Part shown: positions 1-7,899 of the stretch, piece after piece
Position numbering within the stretch: position 1 is the stretch's first letter
How the letters are laid out: each line of letters begins with the position of its first letter
Assembly (NCBI GenBank): GCA_963799245.1
Contig: CAWCWN010000006.1
Span: 62,001-126,000, forward strand
Direction of reading: 5' to 3'
DNA length: 64,000 nucleotides
From: CAWCWN01 sp963799245
Lineage (GTDB): Bacteria > Chloroflexota > Ktedonobacteria > Ktedonobacterales > Ktedonobacteraceae
Translations under genes and position numbers: made by a program
The notes under the pieces: model-generated
The model's database searches: none
Told to the model about the DNA's origin: nothing
What the model saw: the letters and a program-made list of their open reading frames with translations, nothing else

Positions 1-517
1 CGCGGCCGCTATTGATAGCATTGCCAAAGCTGGCGATGCCCCCCGTCAGTTGTAGCCAGCCAGCGATCTGCACCCAGCCAAGAGGCGGCTGATCGTAGGT
101 GTACACAAAAGGCGCTATCTGTCCGTGCAGGAGGGCCCAGGCGTTTGCCATGTAGTTGCCCTCGGCCGCCATGTAGGCCGGGTAGTTGAATATATTGATA
201 GTCTGAACAATGCAAGCGATGCAGAGGATGAGCGTTACGACGAGGACCTCCAGCCCCAGTGGAATGGTAATCTCGTGCCACTGAGATGAGCTGACGGTGT
301 CATTCTGTGGCAACAAGCGTGTCTGCGCCACCATCAGGCGCTGCTTCTCGGCCGAAGTCCAACGAATGCGCTCCAGGATGGTCGCGTTCCCGCTCGCTTT
401 CTGCAGCGCCCCTGTTTTTAGCACAGGTGTAAATGCATGCACAAAGAAGTTTGTTGTGCGAAACAACGTGACGTTGCCTGGATCCCTCTGTAGTTTTTGT
501 TCCTCTTTGTTGCTCAT
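1..517 (-). CDS. ArnT/PMT-like membrane glycosyltransferase, N-terminal part
   Basis: The frame starts at ATG 515-517, eight bases after an AAAGGA ribosome binding site, and stays open to the left window edge, so only about 172 residues are visible. The first 75 or so are polar and predicted cytosolic. A membrane segment follows (LEVLVVTLILCIACIVQTI), then a block AAEGNYMANAWALLHGQIAP and YTYDQPPLGW. This block resembles the first external loop of GT39/GT83-type lipid-linked sugar transferases, which carry an acidic residue before GNY and a D-x-P-P-L-x-W motif. It begins five bases after the GT2 stop, so it is probably the last or a late gene of the same operon. Sugar and acceptor cannot be told. 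The family call is by motif recognition only. Confidence 0.7.
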   Translation of the reverse strand, partial: MSNKEEQKLQRDPGNVTLFRTTNFFVHAFTPVLKTGALQKASGNATILERIRWTSAEKQRLMVAQTRLLPQNDTVSSSQWHEITIPLGLEVLVVTLILCIACIVQTINIFNYPAYMAAEGNYMANAWALLHGQIAPFVYTYDQPPLGWVQIAGWLQLTGGIASFGNAINSGR

Positions 518-522
518 ATCGC

Positions 523-1809
523 TCAATCCTTTCTTGCTACAAGCACTCTTTGCCCTAGTGGCCGCGGTGTTGCCCGATATGAGCTGTTTTTTCCCAGTTC
601 GACGCTCCTCGCAACTGCCGCCAGACCGCGCGCAGTGATCCTGACGCCCAGCAACAGCTGGTAGGGGATAAAGGCGAGCAGGAGGGTGAACGCCTCGCTC
701 CACTTCCATGGGCGATGGTGCGCCTTGACGAATTCGTGCAGACCTGCCAGGCTGATTATCAGCGCGAAGATCAGGCAGTAGAGCGGCATGAAGGTTAAAA
801 TCGCCATCCATACAGGTAGCTTGACGAAGAAGAACATCAGGATCGATAGCGGTATCATGATGGTGAATAAAGCCTGTATTTCTGGCAGGATCAGGACGTA
901 CAGGGCCAGCAGCTTCTGCGAAAGCTTCTCCAATTGCATCCAGCGGCCGGCGAAGAGGATCTGGATAAAGCCCTGATTCCAACGCGTGCGCTGCTTGATA
1001 AATTGCTCGATTGTGTGTGGCGTCTCTTCTTTCGTCACAAATTCGTCGTCATAAAGGATGCGCACCCGGGCTTTGGCGATGCAGAGACGTATGCCCAGGT
1101 CGGCGTCCTCGGTGAGCGTAGTGTGGTCCCAGCCTCCCAGCTGCTGCATAAGTTCGCGCCGCACGAAGACCGTATTCCCACCCAGGGGCGTCATACCGCA
1201 ACGCGCAAAGAAGTGCAGGGCCGACTTGAACCAGAAGAAGTACTCCAGGACGTTTAGAAAGCAGAACCATTTCGTGTTGTGATTCATCAGCTGGACGCCG
1301 CTTTGAACGACATCCACCTGCTCGTTCAGGAAGGTGGTATTGATTACCTGCAGGATGTCGGGGTGGGGTTCGTCCTCCGCGTCAAAGATGGTGACGATAT
1401 CTCCCCTTACTATCTTCAAGCCAAGGTTAAGCTGATGCGGCTTGCCGCCGTGTGTGTCGCTGGTAACCAGCAGTTGTACGTTTGGCGTGCGCAACTGCTT
1501 CAGTTTTTCCTGGGCTACCTGGATCGTCCCGCCGTCATGCTCACGCAGCAGGGCGATGACCTGCACCAGTTTCTTGGGATAGTTCAGGTCATAGACCTTC
1601 TGCAGCGTATAGGCATAGACGTCTTCTTCGTGATAGGCCGGCAACAGAATTGTGAAGGAGAGGCGCGGCTCGCGGTAGATGGTTGGCGCGCTGTTGAGCC
1701 ACGCCTGCTGCGGCTCCTCCCAGATATAGAGGAGGAGGCGGATATTAAAGATGGCCTGGACGGTCATCAAAAGAATGATTGCCAGGTAGAGGTCTTCCAG
1801 AATAGCCAT
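523..1809 (-). CDS. Membrane-bound family 2 glycosyltransferase
   Basis: A processive-type GT2 enzyme of 428 residues that would move a sugar from a nucleotide donor onto a membrane or extracellular glycan. An N-terminal membrane helix is followed by the catalytic domain. Visible motifs are DAEDEPHP (DxD-type metal and nucleotide site), TEDADLG (base region) and QRTRW (the Q-x-x-R-W motif of cellulose and hyaluronan synthases). Three or four hydrophobic segments follow (around LYVLILPEIQALFTIMIPL and WMAILTFMPLYCLIFALII). AGGAG lies six bases before the ATG. It sits between the glycoside hydrolase gene (20-base gap) and the ArnT-like gene, so one operon for surface glycan assembly is likely. 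No PilZ domain is visible. The product polymer is unknown. Confidence 0.88.
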   Translation of the reverse strand: MAILEDLYLAIILLMTVQAIFNIRLLLYIWEEPQQAWLNSAPTIYREPRLSFTILLPAYHEEDVYAYTLQKVYDLNYPKKLVQVIALLREHDGGTIQVAQEKLKQLRTPNVQLLVTSDTHGGKPHQLNLGLKIVRGDIVTIFDAEDEPHPDILQVINTTFLNEQVDVVQSGVQLMNHNTKWFCFLNVLEYFFWFKSALHFFARCGMTPLGGNTVFVRRELMQQLGGWDHTTLTEDADLGIRLCIAKARVRILYDDEFVTKEETPHTIEQFIKQRTRWNQGFIQILFAGRWMQLEKLSQKLLALYVLILPEIQALFTIMIPLSILMFFFVKLPVWMAILTFMPLYCLIFALIISLAGLHEFVKAHHRPWKWSEAFTLLLAFIPYQLLLGVRITARGLAAVARSVELGKNSSYRATPRPLGQRVLVARKD

Positions 1810-1829
1810 GTTCTGCTCCTACTTCGCTG

Positions 1830-3452
1830 CTAGCATGTCAATGCGGCGCCTGCGTCACTTGCGCAGGCCAGGTGCTGTAAGCCAGGCGCTACCTGTTGCG
1901 CGTTTTCCCTGTTGCTAAAACTAAAGGCCTCGTCACCGCCTCCCCGCTGCAGTGTTAACACAGCCATGCCGTAGCCAGGTATGGTCAGGGCGGCCTGCTG
2001 CCACGGCCCAAGGGGGAGAAAGCCGGCGCTTTCAACCCTGACGCGCTGCTTCGCGCCGGTCTTGTTGATGAACAGCGCACTGACGGTCGCATGCTCCTGG
2101 TCCTGGGTAACATACATGCTGACCTGGCTCCCCTCCACTTGCAGAGGAACAGAATTTTGCTGCAGGTGGGCGAACAACTGCATCGCGCGCAGCATGGCGG
2201 TGGCCTGCAGATTTTGGCGAGTGAAGAGCGGATAGGGGGTGTCGACGCCCTCTGTCGAGAAGAAGGCTGCGTACTCGACCTGATTGCTCATGAGTTTGCC
2301 AAGAGTATCGGCCCACCAGTCCGCAGCCAGCGCCTGCGACGGTACGATCTGGCCGGGATTCGTGTTGATCTCGGTGACGGCAATGGGCAGATCCTCGGCG
2401 AATTGCTGGCGAATGTACTGGCGCAAAGACGGCAGGATGCTGTCCCATGCGCCCGGGTTGTTCAAAAGGGCGCTGGCATCTTCACGCGTAGCGCCAAACG
2501 GGTAGTAGTGGAAAGAGACGCCATCCAGCAGGTGAAACGGCAGCGCATGTACCTGCTCGTAGGCGCTGATCTCGCGCAAGAATCCTTCCATCCACAGCTC
2601 GCCATGGGCGTCCCTGGGCTCCTGCTGCCCGCCATAGCGGCTGATCTCTGGTCCGAAGACCTTGATGTTTGGATCTTGGCGGTGCATGGCAATTGAATAT
2701 GCGATAAAGGCCTGCGTGTATTCCTCAACCGTGTACCTCTCGTGAGTATCAGGGTTGATGAGCAGGTCGGGCTCATTGCCGATAGTCCAGTAGGTGATCG
2801 GGTGAAATGGGGCCTTTGCATCCATGCGCTGGATACTCTTGCGATTATTCATGTAGTCCACGAGCAATGCAGCCCGGCTGGCCCTGGTTTGCAGGGGCAC
2901 AGGGATCGTATCCTCAGGATCTGACAACTGCACCTGCATGATGCCCTGCGCCCCTACCTGGTTGAGGAGACCGCTAAAATCGTTCAATTGCTCGGGCGAT
3001 GGTGTGTGTTGTTCTCCCCAGTTGCCGCCTGGGAAGCGTAGCAGCTTGACGCCGGCGGAGCGCAATCCAAGCATCACCTGCTGGTCATAGCTCATAAATC
3101 CGCTCCCAACCTGATCTTTGGAACTGGTCCCCGCGCGCGGGAAGACGTTGCTTCCCAGGAGGTAGGGACTGATGGCAACACTCTGGTTGAGATCTATCAC
3201 AGCGGCCTGCTGGCTTCCCACCTGCACCAGAAGTGCTGTAGAGGCTCTATAGAGATCGGAGGCCACAAGGACGGTTGAGATAATCAACGCGCCCACCAGC
3301 AGGAGCAGGAGGAGTCGCAGGCGCCTGTTGCGCTTCTGGGGCTGCCACCCCGGCGTCGCCCGCGAGCCGGTTCTTCCTGCCCGCGCTGGCGGCGGCGTTC
3401 CCGCATATATATTGTTCAGGTTGTACCACCTGGCGTCATCGTGAGAGAGCAT
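1830..3452 (-). CDS. Membrane-anchored clan GH-A-like glycoside hydrolase
   Basis: This 540-residue protein has a basic cytosolic head, one signal-anchor helix (LRLLLLLLVGALIISTVLVA, about residues 46-65) and an extracellular TIM-barrel-like catalytic region. Two motifs fit a retaining clan GH-A enzyme: TYWTIGNEPDLL, with the acid/base Glu in N-E-P, and IAVTEINTNPGQ, with the probable nucleophile Glu. LLRFPGGNWGE recalls the N-terminal strand of GH39/GH51/GH79 arabinofuranosidase, xylosidase and glucuronidase families. A C-terminal beta-sandwich-like tail fits these families too. The exact family and substrate cannot be set by eye. AAAAGGA precedes the ATG. It is 33 bases downstream of the WD40 pseudokinase and directly upstream of two glycosyltransferases, so it may trim or remodel the glycan they make. 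Confidence 0.75.
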   Translation of the reverse strand: MLSHDDARWYNLNNIYAGTPPPARAGRTGSRATPGWQPQKRNRRLRLLLLLLVGALIISTVLVASDLYRASTALLVQVGSQQAAVIDLNQSVAISPYLLGSNVFPRAGTSSKDQVGSGFMSYDQQVMLGLRSAGVKLLRFPGGNWGEQHTPSPEQLNDFSGLLNQVGAQGIMQVQLSDPEDTIPVPLQTRASRAALLVDYMNNRKSIQRMDAKAPFHPITYWTIGNEPDLLINPDTHERYTVEEYTQAFIAYSIAMHRQDPNIKVFGPEISRYGGQQEPRDAHGELWMEGFLREISAYEQVHALPFHLLDGVSFHYYPFGATREDASALLNNPGAWDSILPSLRQYIRQQFAEDLPIAVTEINTNPGQIVPSQALAADWWADTLGKLMSNQVEYAAFFSTEGVDTPYPLFTRQNLQATAMLRAMQLFAHLQQNSVPLQVEGSQVSMYVTQDQEHATVSALFINKTGAKQRVRVESAGFLPLGPWQQAALTIPGYGMAVLTLQRGGGDEAFSFSNRENAQQVAPGLQHLACASDAGAALTC

Positions 3453-3485
3453 ACACTGTTCCTTTTGTGCTTGATTCCACTGTTT

Positions 3486-5642
3486 CTAGCTGGGCTGCCA
3501 GATATGGACGGTAGTATCCGCGCTTGCCGAGGCGATCCTCTTGCCATCGGGCGACCAGGCCAGCGCATTCACGGTCCCCTTGTGGCCACGGTAGGTAAAG
3601 ACGGTCCTCCTCCCGGCGACCCTCCACACATAGACGATGCCATTGGTATCACCCGAGGCGATAAAGTTGCCGTCAGGCGACCAGGCGACAGAGCGCACAG
3701 GATTGATATGCAGGCTGCTGCGATGGCCTGTGAAAAACGGCGGCCTGGGTGTTCCATCGTCGCCGTTCGAGATCTGCACCGTCTGGTCGGCTCCTGCCGA
3801 GACGATGAAGTTGCCATCGGGTGACCAGGCCAGGGCATAGACCTCATTCTTCCCGTGGCCGTCGTAACTGAAGATCTGGTCGCCGGCATTGAAGTGATCG
3901 CCATGTTGAAGCGTGGCCCAGTCGCGCAGCGTACCGTCCCAGGAGCCGGAGGCTACGCTGCCATTACCTGGCTGCCAGCCAACACAGAGCACGCCGGCGG
4001 TATGCCCCTGGAAGTTAAAGCTCGCAGCACCACTTGTGGCATTCCATACCTGCACCGTTTTATCCTCGCTGCCCGATGCGACCAGTGCGTTATCGCTCGA
4101 CCATGAGACCCCGTTCACCCGCTGTGTGTGCCCCTCGTAGCTGAAGATCTTACCCCCGTTGGCGGCCTGCCATACCTGTGCGCTCCCATCCTGGCTGCCT
4201 GAGACGATGAACTTGCCGTTGGGAGCCCACGAGACGGCGGCGACCTCCTCCGTGTGCCCCGAGTAGATCAGCCTGCGCCGGCCACTGCTGGCGTCAAAGA
4301 TCTGGACAAAAGTATCATCGCTGGCCGATGCTATCAGCCTGCCGTCGGGTGACCAGGTGAGCGAGTTTACGCTTGCCAGGTGGCCGCTGTAGATCAGGAC
4401 GTTGGTGTTGTCGATGGTCGTTAAGGTAGCCGGCGGAACATCCCCTGGCGTGATGCCTGGAGGGACGGCTTTCGCCAGCCTTTTTGAGAGCACATACCAG
4501 CCTCCCGCTCCACCCGCTGCCGCCAGTCCCACCAGGCCGAGCGTGAAGGCCCGCCGCGTGATTGTGCTGTTTTTTTCACGCCGTGGCGCCAGCGGGCTCT
4601 CCTCGAAGGCAGGCGTTTGAGCGCCGGGCGGCGGCATGGGAGGGATCGGCTCATGCAACGCGAGTGGCGCCGGCGGCGGGGGTGAGTATGGCGGTGTTTG
4701 TGCGAGCTGCATGGGCATGACCGGGGGAAGTGGCACGGGCGCGCTAGACGGGCTGATTGGCTGCCGCGCAACCGCGGGCGCGGAAATTCTGGCATGCGCG
4801 GAGCCCCGCAGTTGCGAGTTCTGTTCCTGCTCCAGCGCATTGACGAACGCTCGAATAGTGGTAAAACGTTTGGCGGGATCTTTCGTCAGTGCTGTCATCA
4901 CAATTTTCTCGACCCTGGCGGAGACGTCGGGCGCATGCTCCCGCAATGGCGCAGGCGGCGTATGCAAATGCTGGTTGGCGATCTCAAGGTAGGATTGCGT
5001 AAACGGCGCGCTGCCGCTGAGAAGCTCGTAGATCACGATGGCCAATGAGTATTGATCGCTGGCAGGCACTGGCTTGCCCTGTATTACCTCAGGCGCGGTA
5101 TATGCGGCCGCTGCGGTGCTCTGGTAGTTGAGGCGCGCCGAATTCGTTATGATCGCCTCAAGGGCAAAGTCTGAGAGCAATATCTGGTTGTTCCTGTCCA
5201 GCAGGATGTGTTCCGGCCGTATGTCGCGGTGGAGAACATTCCTATCATGCGCATATTGTAGCGCGGAGGCGATCGATTTGAGATATGGCAAAAACCTTGC
5301 GAGCGGCGCTATGCTCCCATGTGGAAACGCCTGGCGCAGGGTTAAATGTGGCATATAATCGCTGACCAGAAATGGATAGTGGCCGTCCACCCCCATATCT
5401 CGCACACGCAGGATATGGGGATGTTCCAGCTCTATGAGTAAGCGCGCCTGCGTCAGAAAAGGACGTAGTAACTCACTCAACAGTGGAGGCCGGAACACCC
5501 TGATTACCACAGGAGCTTTGCCGTACTGATTCTTCCCCAGGAAAGTGTCCGCGTGTCGCCCCTGCTTCAGAATCTCGATGATCTTATACTGGCCGATCAG
5601 TTGCCCTTTTTGATAGGTGATGTCTGCACTCTTGTCATCCAT
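3486..5642 (-). CDS. Ser/Thr kinase-like protein with seven WD40 repeats (probable pseudokinase)
   Basis: A 718-residue protein: kinase fold about 18-275, a Pro-rich linker, one membrane helix near 367-388 (AFTLGLVGLAAAGGAGG), then seven WD40 blades (GH...WSPDG...SASxD repeats, about 410-718) forming a likely extracytoplasmic beta-propeller. Key kinase residues are altered. The VAIK lysine is Arg (VVIRVF, R48), the Gly-rich loop is eroded (LKQGRHADTF), the catalytic loop reads HRDIRPEH (Lys to Arg, Asn to His at 145) and DFG is DFA (158-160). The HRD aspartate remains. By comparison with canonical Hanks kinases, weak or no catalysis is expected; a scaffold or sensor role is inferred. AAGGGGAG precedes the start. 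It heads the glycan operon. Confidence 0.85.
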   Translation of the reverse strand: MDDKSADITYQKGQLIGQYKIIEILKQGRHADTFLGKNQYGKAPVVIRVFRPPLLSELLRPFLTQARLLIELEHPHILRVRDMGVDGHYPFLVSDYMPHLTLRQAFPHGSIAPLARFLPYLKSIASALQYAHDRNVLHRDIRPEHILLDRNNQILLSDFALEAIITNSARLNYQSTAAAAYTAPEVIQGKPVPASDQYSLAIVIYELLSGSAPFTQSYLEIANQHLHTPPAPLREHAPDVSARVEKIVMTALTKDPAKRFTTIRAFVNALEQEQNSQLRGSAHARISAPAVARQPISPSSAPVPLPPVMPMQLAQTPPYSPPPPAPLALHEPIPPMPPPGAQTPAFEESPLAPRREKNSTITRRAFTLGLVGLAAAGGAGGWYVLSKRLAKAVPPGITPGDVPPATLTTIDNTNVLIYSGHLASVNSLTWSPDGRLIASASDDTFVQIFDASSGRRRLIYSGHTEEVAAVSWAPNGKFIVSGSQDGSAQVWQAANGGKIFSYEGHTQRVNGVSWSSDNALVASGSEDKTVQVWNATSGAASFNFQGHTAGVLCVGWQPGNGSVASGSWDGTLRDWATLQHGDHFNAGDQIFSYDGHGKNEVYALAWSPDGNFIVSAGADQTVQISNGDDGTPRPPFFTGHRSSLHINPVRSVAWSPDGNFIASGDTNGIVYVWRVAGRRTVFTYRGHKGTVNALAWSPDGKRIASASADTTVHIWQPS

Positions 5643-6255
5643 CGTCTTTACTCCCCTTGCCGCTTTCTGATAAGTGTCTGCGCCTTTATCTCAAAAATCG
5701 CAAATCTCCTGGAACGCAGCTCTTCATGCTGGTAAACCTGGCCCTCGCCATGGCCGGTCAGGCATTTACTCAACTACTAAACGCATTGTAGCCGATTTTT
5801 TCGTAAAGAACAGTTTTGCAGATCACAAAAAGAGTATGAGTGAGCTCTCAGTGCTTTGGAGTTAGCTCGCCCACATCCAGCGGCATGCTCGAGACGTCGG
5901 CATGCCAGGTGCCTCCTTTTATCACCGTCTAAAAATACTTTAACGGTTAGATCCTAAAACGCAAACTTATACCTGTCAAGATGTTTTTTCGCCAGGGGTA
6001 TGCCCGCGTGGAGGGCGCGCGCGCCGAGGAGCACCGGTAAAAGCACGTCCCATATTACTAAAATTGAGACTGCGCTGGCAAAGCTGAAAAATAGACTGGT
6101 ACTCAACAGCCGGCGGGCGTTTGCCCGCCAACTTGACATCTTCTCGCGCTTTACGGACCTGCGGAGCTATTTTTGAGGAGCAACCTGCTATGGGATGCGC
6201 GAGCGCGCACAGGAACGCGTGCATGAATGGAGCTTAAGCGCGTGGGGAGATCGCC
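5643..6255. other. Intergenic stretch with one GC-rich hairpin
   Basis: No convincing gene is visible on either strand of this 613-base gap; the short open frames lack ribosome sites and recognisable sequence. The right half contains a perfect 7-bp hairpin (GGCGGGC/GCCCGCC, loop of four, 6112-6129) without a U-run. The part nearest 5642 must hold the promoter of the pseudokinase operon, but no clear -35/-10 pair was found there. Confidence 0.5.
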
Positions 6256-7047
6256 TCATGTTGGGCGTGTATTGGCCGGCAGCCGTACCTCGATCATTTC
6301 GTCGCTGCCGTACTCTGTGATTCTCGTTTCCAGGCGTGGCAAAGCGGTCAGGTAGTGCATTGGCGAGGCCTTATCGGGTTTGCCATACTCGCTGAAGAGG
6401 CCGCCGTGACAGGGACAAAGATACTTGCGCTCCGTGTGCTGCCAGTGCACGAGACAGCCCATATGTGTGCAGGCCGCCGACAGCGCTATTATGCCGGGTT
6501 TTTCTCCCTGATCCCCATCGCTATGGATGATGTAGCCGACAAGTGAGTCGGTTGTAAAACGCAGCGCTTCATCGCCCAGGTCGGCCAGCTTCGCCACGGG
6601 AAGCCAGCTCCCCTCACCCGCGGGAACGAGCGAGGTAGACCAGGAATTCGTGGTCGCCGCGGAGCTTGCAGCCTGTTGCTGTTCCAGGTTCATAGCGGCC
6701 ATTCCGAGGCCTGTGCCAACTACCAGCGAGGCTGCGGCGGCAGCTCCTCCCGTTAGCAGAGCGCGGCGCGAGACATGCGAGCGCTGCCTGGAGGGCGTCA
6801 CAGGCGCTTCCTCGGAAGGATGGCGCAGCACTTGTTCAAGGCGCGCCTGCAAAGCCGCCGCGAACGCGGAGCTTGGCTGGCTGTCCGCGATTGAGGTGGA
6901 GCGAAAGAGCGCTGCCGTACGATAGATACGCGCCAGGGAGGGTGTCAGCTCATCCGGTGGATGAGCGACATGTCCCGCCTGGAGCTCCCTTATATAATGT
7001 TCTAACGCCAGATAGTCTTCAAATCTTTCCTGGTCTTCGCCTGCCAT
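6256..7047 (-). CDS. Rieske [2Fe-2S] protein with anti-sigma-like N-terminus
   Basis: A 263-residue protein in two parts. Residues 1-75 are helical, with the pattern LARIYRTAALFRS ... SSAFAAALQARLEQVL, resembling the sigma-binding region of anti-sigma factors that partner ECF sigma factors. Next come a twin-Arg plus hydrophobic stretch (SRRALLTGGAAAAASLVVG, from residue 93) and a Rieske domain with both cluster motifs, CTHMGC (193-198) and CPCHGG (211-216), so Cys2-His2 ligation of a 2Fe-2S cluster is expected outside the membrane. It starts 43 bases after the ECF sigma gene, as anti-sigma genes usually do. The inferred role is a redox-sensing membrane anti-sigma factor. The alternative, an electron-transfer Rieske subunit, is less likely because no cytochrome b or oxygenase gene is near. 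Confidence 0.85.
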   Translation of the reverse strand: MAGEDQERFEDYLALEHYIRELQAGHVAHPPDELTPSLARIYRTAALFRSTSIADSQPSSAFAAALQARLEQVLRHPSEEAPVTPSRQRSHVSRRALLTGGAAAAASLVVGTGLGMAAMNLEQQQAASSAATTNSWSTSLVPAGEGSWLPVAKLADLGDEALRFTTDSLVGYIIHSDGDQGEKPGIIALSAACTHMGCLVHWQHTERKYLCPCHGGLFSEYGKPDKASPMHYLTALPRLETRITEYGSDEMIEVRLPANTRPT

Positions 7048-7089
7048 AGCGTAACATCTCCACAGTGATTGCCCAGCGGGTGGACTGCT

Positions 7090-7701
7090 CTACATAGCAC
7101 CGAATGTACTCACCTGTTCAAGCTCAGCAGCGCGTTTCAGCGCGCGAAACTGCAGCACCTTCACGTTTGCCTCGCTCATGGACATGAGCGAGGCTGTCTC
7201 TTTGATCGAGAGATTCAGTAAAAAACGGCACTTCAGAACATCTCGATAGTGTTCTGGCAATGCCTGCAGAATCTGCTGGACGCGTTCGTACGGCCTGCTG
7301 CTGCTTGCCAGTCGCTCTTCTTCAACGGGTCCCTCCCAGCCGGCTTCCAGCAACTCGTCAAGAGAAAGGCTGGATACTCGATAGTGGACCCGCCAGTAGT
7401 CAGCAATCGTTGTACGCGCGACCTGGAACAACCACTTCTGCAAGCTCAGGGAGCCGCGCTCAGTCTCTATACCGCGCACTGCTTTAATAAAGATTTGTGA
7501 GGTGATATCTTCAGCCTCTTCGCGGTTGCCAACTTTGCTGTACACGTAGCGGTACATCAGACCAAGGTTCTCGCGATAAAACGTCTGCAATGCCTGAGCA
7601 TCTGGCGCACGTGGCGTATCCGCCTCTTGAGTGTCCTGCATCGCTGCTCGTTCTGCTGTAGTAGGATGTATCTTTGTATGTTCAGCCCGTGGTGTACTCA
7701 C
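7090..7701 (-). CDS. ECF-family RNA polymerase sigma factor
   Basis: 203 residues with the two sigma-70 regions of ECF factors. Region 2 includes LGLMYRYVYSKVGNREEAEDITSQIF, where the acidic E-E-A-E-D-I block and the following WLFQVARTTIADYW are typical. Region 4 includes LPEHYRDVLKCRFLLNLSIKETA with a helix-turn-helix ending in EANVKVLQFRALKR. A GTG start follows GGGAG by six bases. A 40-residue N-terminal extension is hydrophilic. It directs RNA polymerase to a small regulon, probably including its own promoter, and is presumably held inactive by the Rieske/anti-sigma protein encoded just downstream. Confidence 0.95.
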   Translation of the reverse strand: MSTPRAEHTKIHPTTAERAAMQDTQEADTPRAPDAQALQTFYRENLGLMYRYVYSKVGNREEAEDITSQIFIKAVRGIETERGSLSLQKWLFQVARTTIADYWRVHYRVSSLSLDELLEAGWEGPVEEERLASSSRPYERVQQILQALPEHYRDVLKCRFLLNLSIKETASLMSMSEANVKVLQFRALKRAAELEQVSTFGAM

Positions 7702-7899
7702 AATGTACTCCCAGTGAGTCGTAATAAAATTGTCTATATTGTTATGATTACGTTGCCTGGTTACAACCCACTGGCTGCTGCAGAAGTGACGCGTTTGCTT
7801 TCCAGTAACTCACTTGCATATAATAGCTATGGTTTTCAAAGCTACTAACTTTTGGGCCCTCTCTGATGGTAGCTCTCTGTCCGGAAGAATTCGGCGCGC

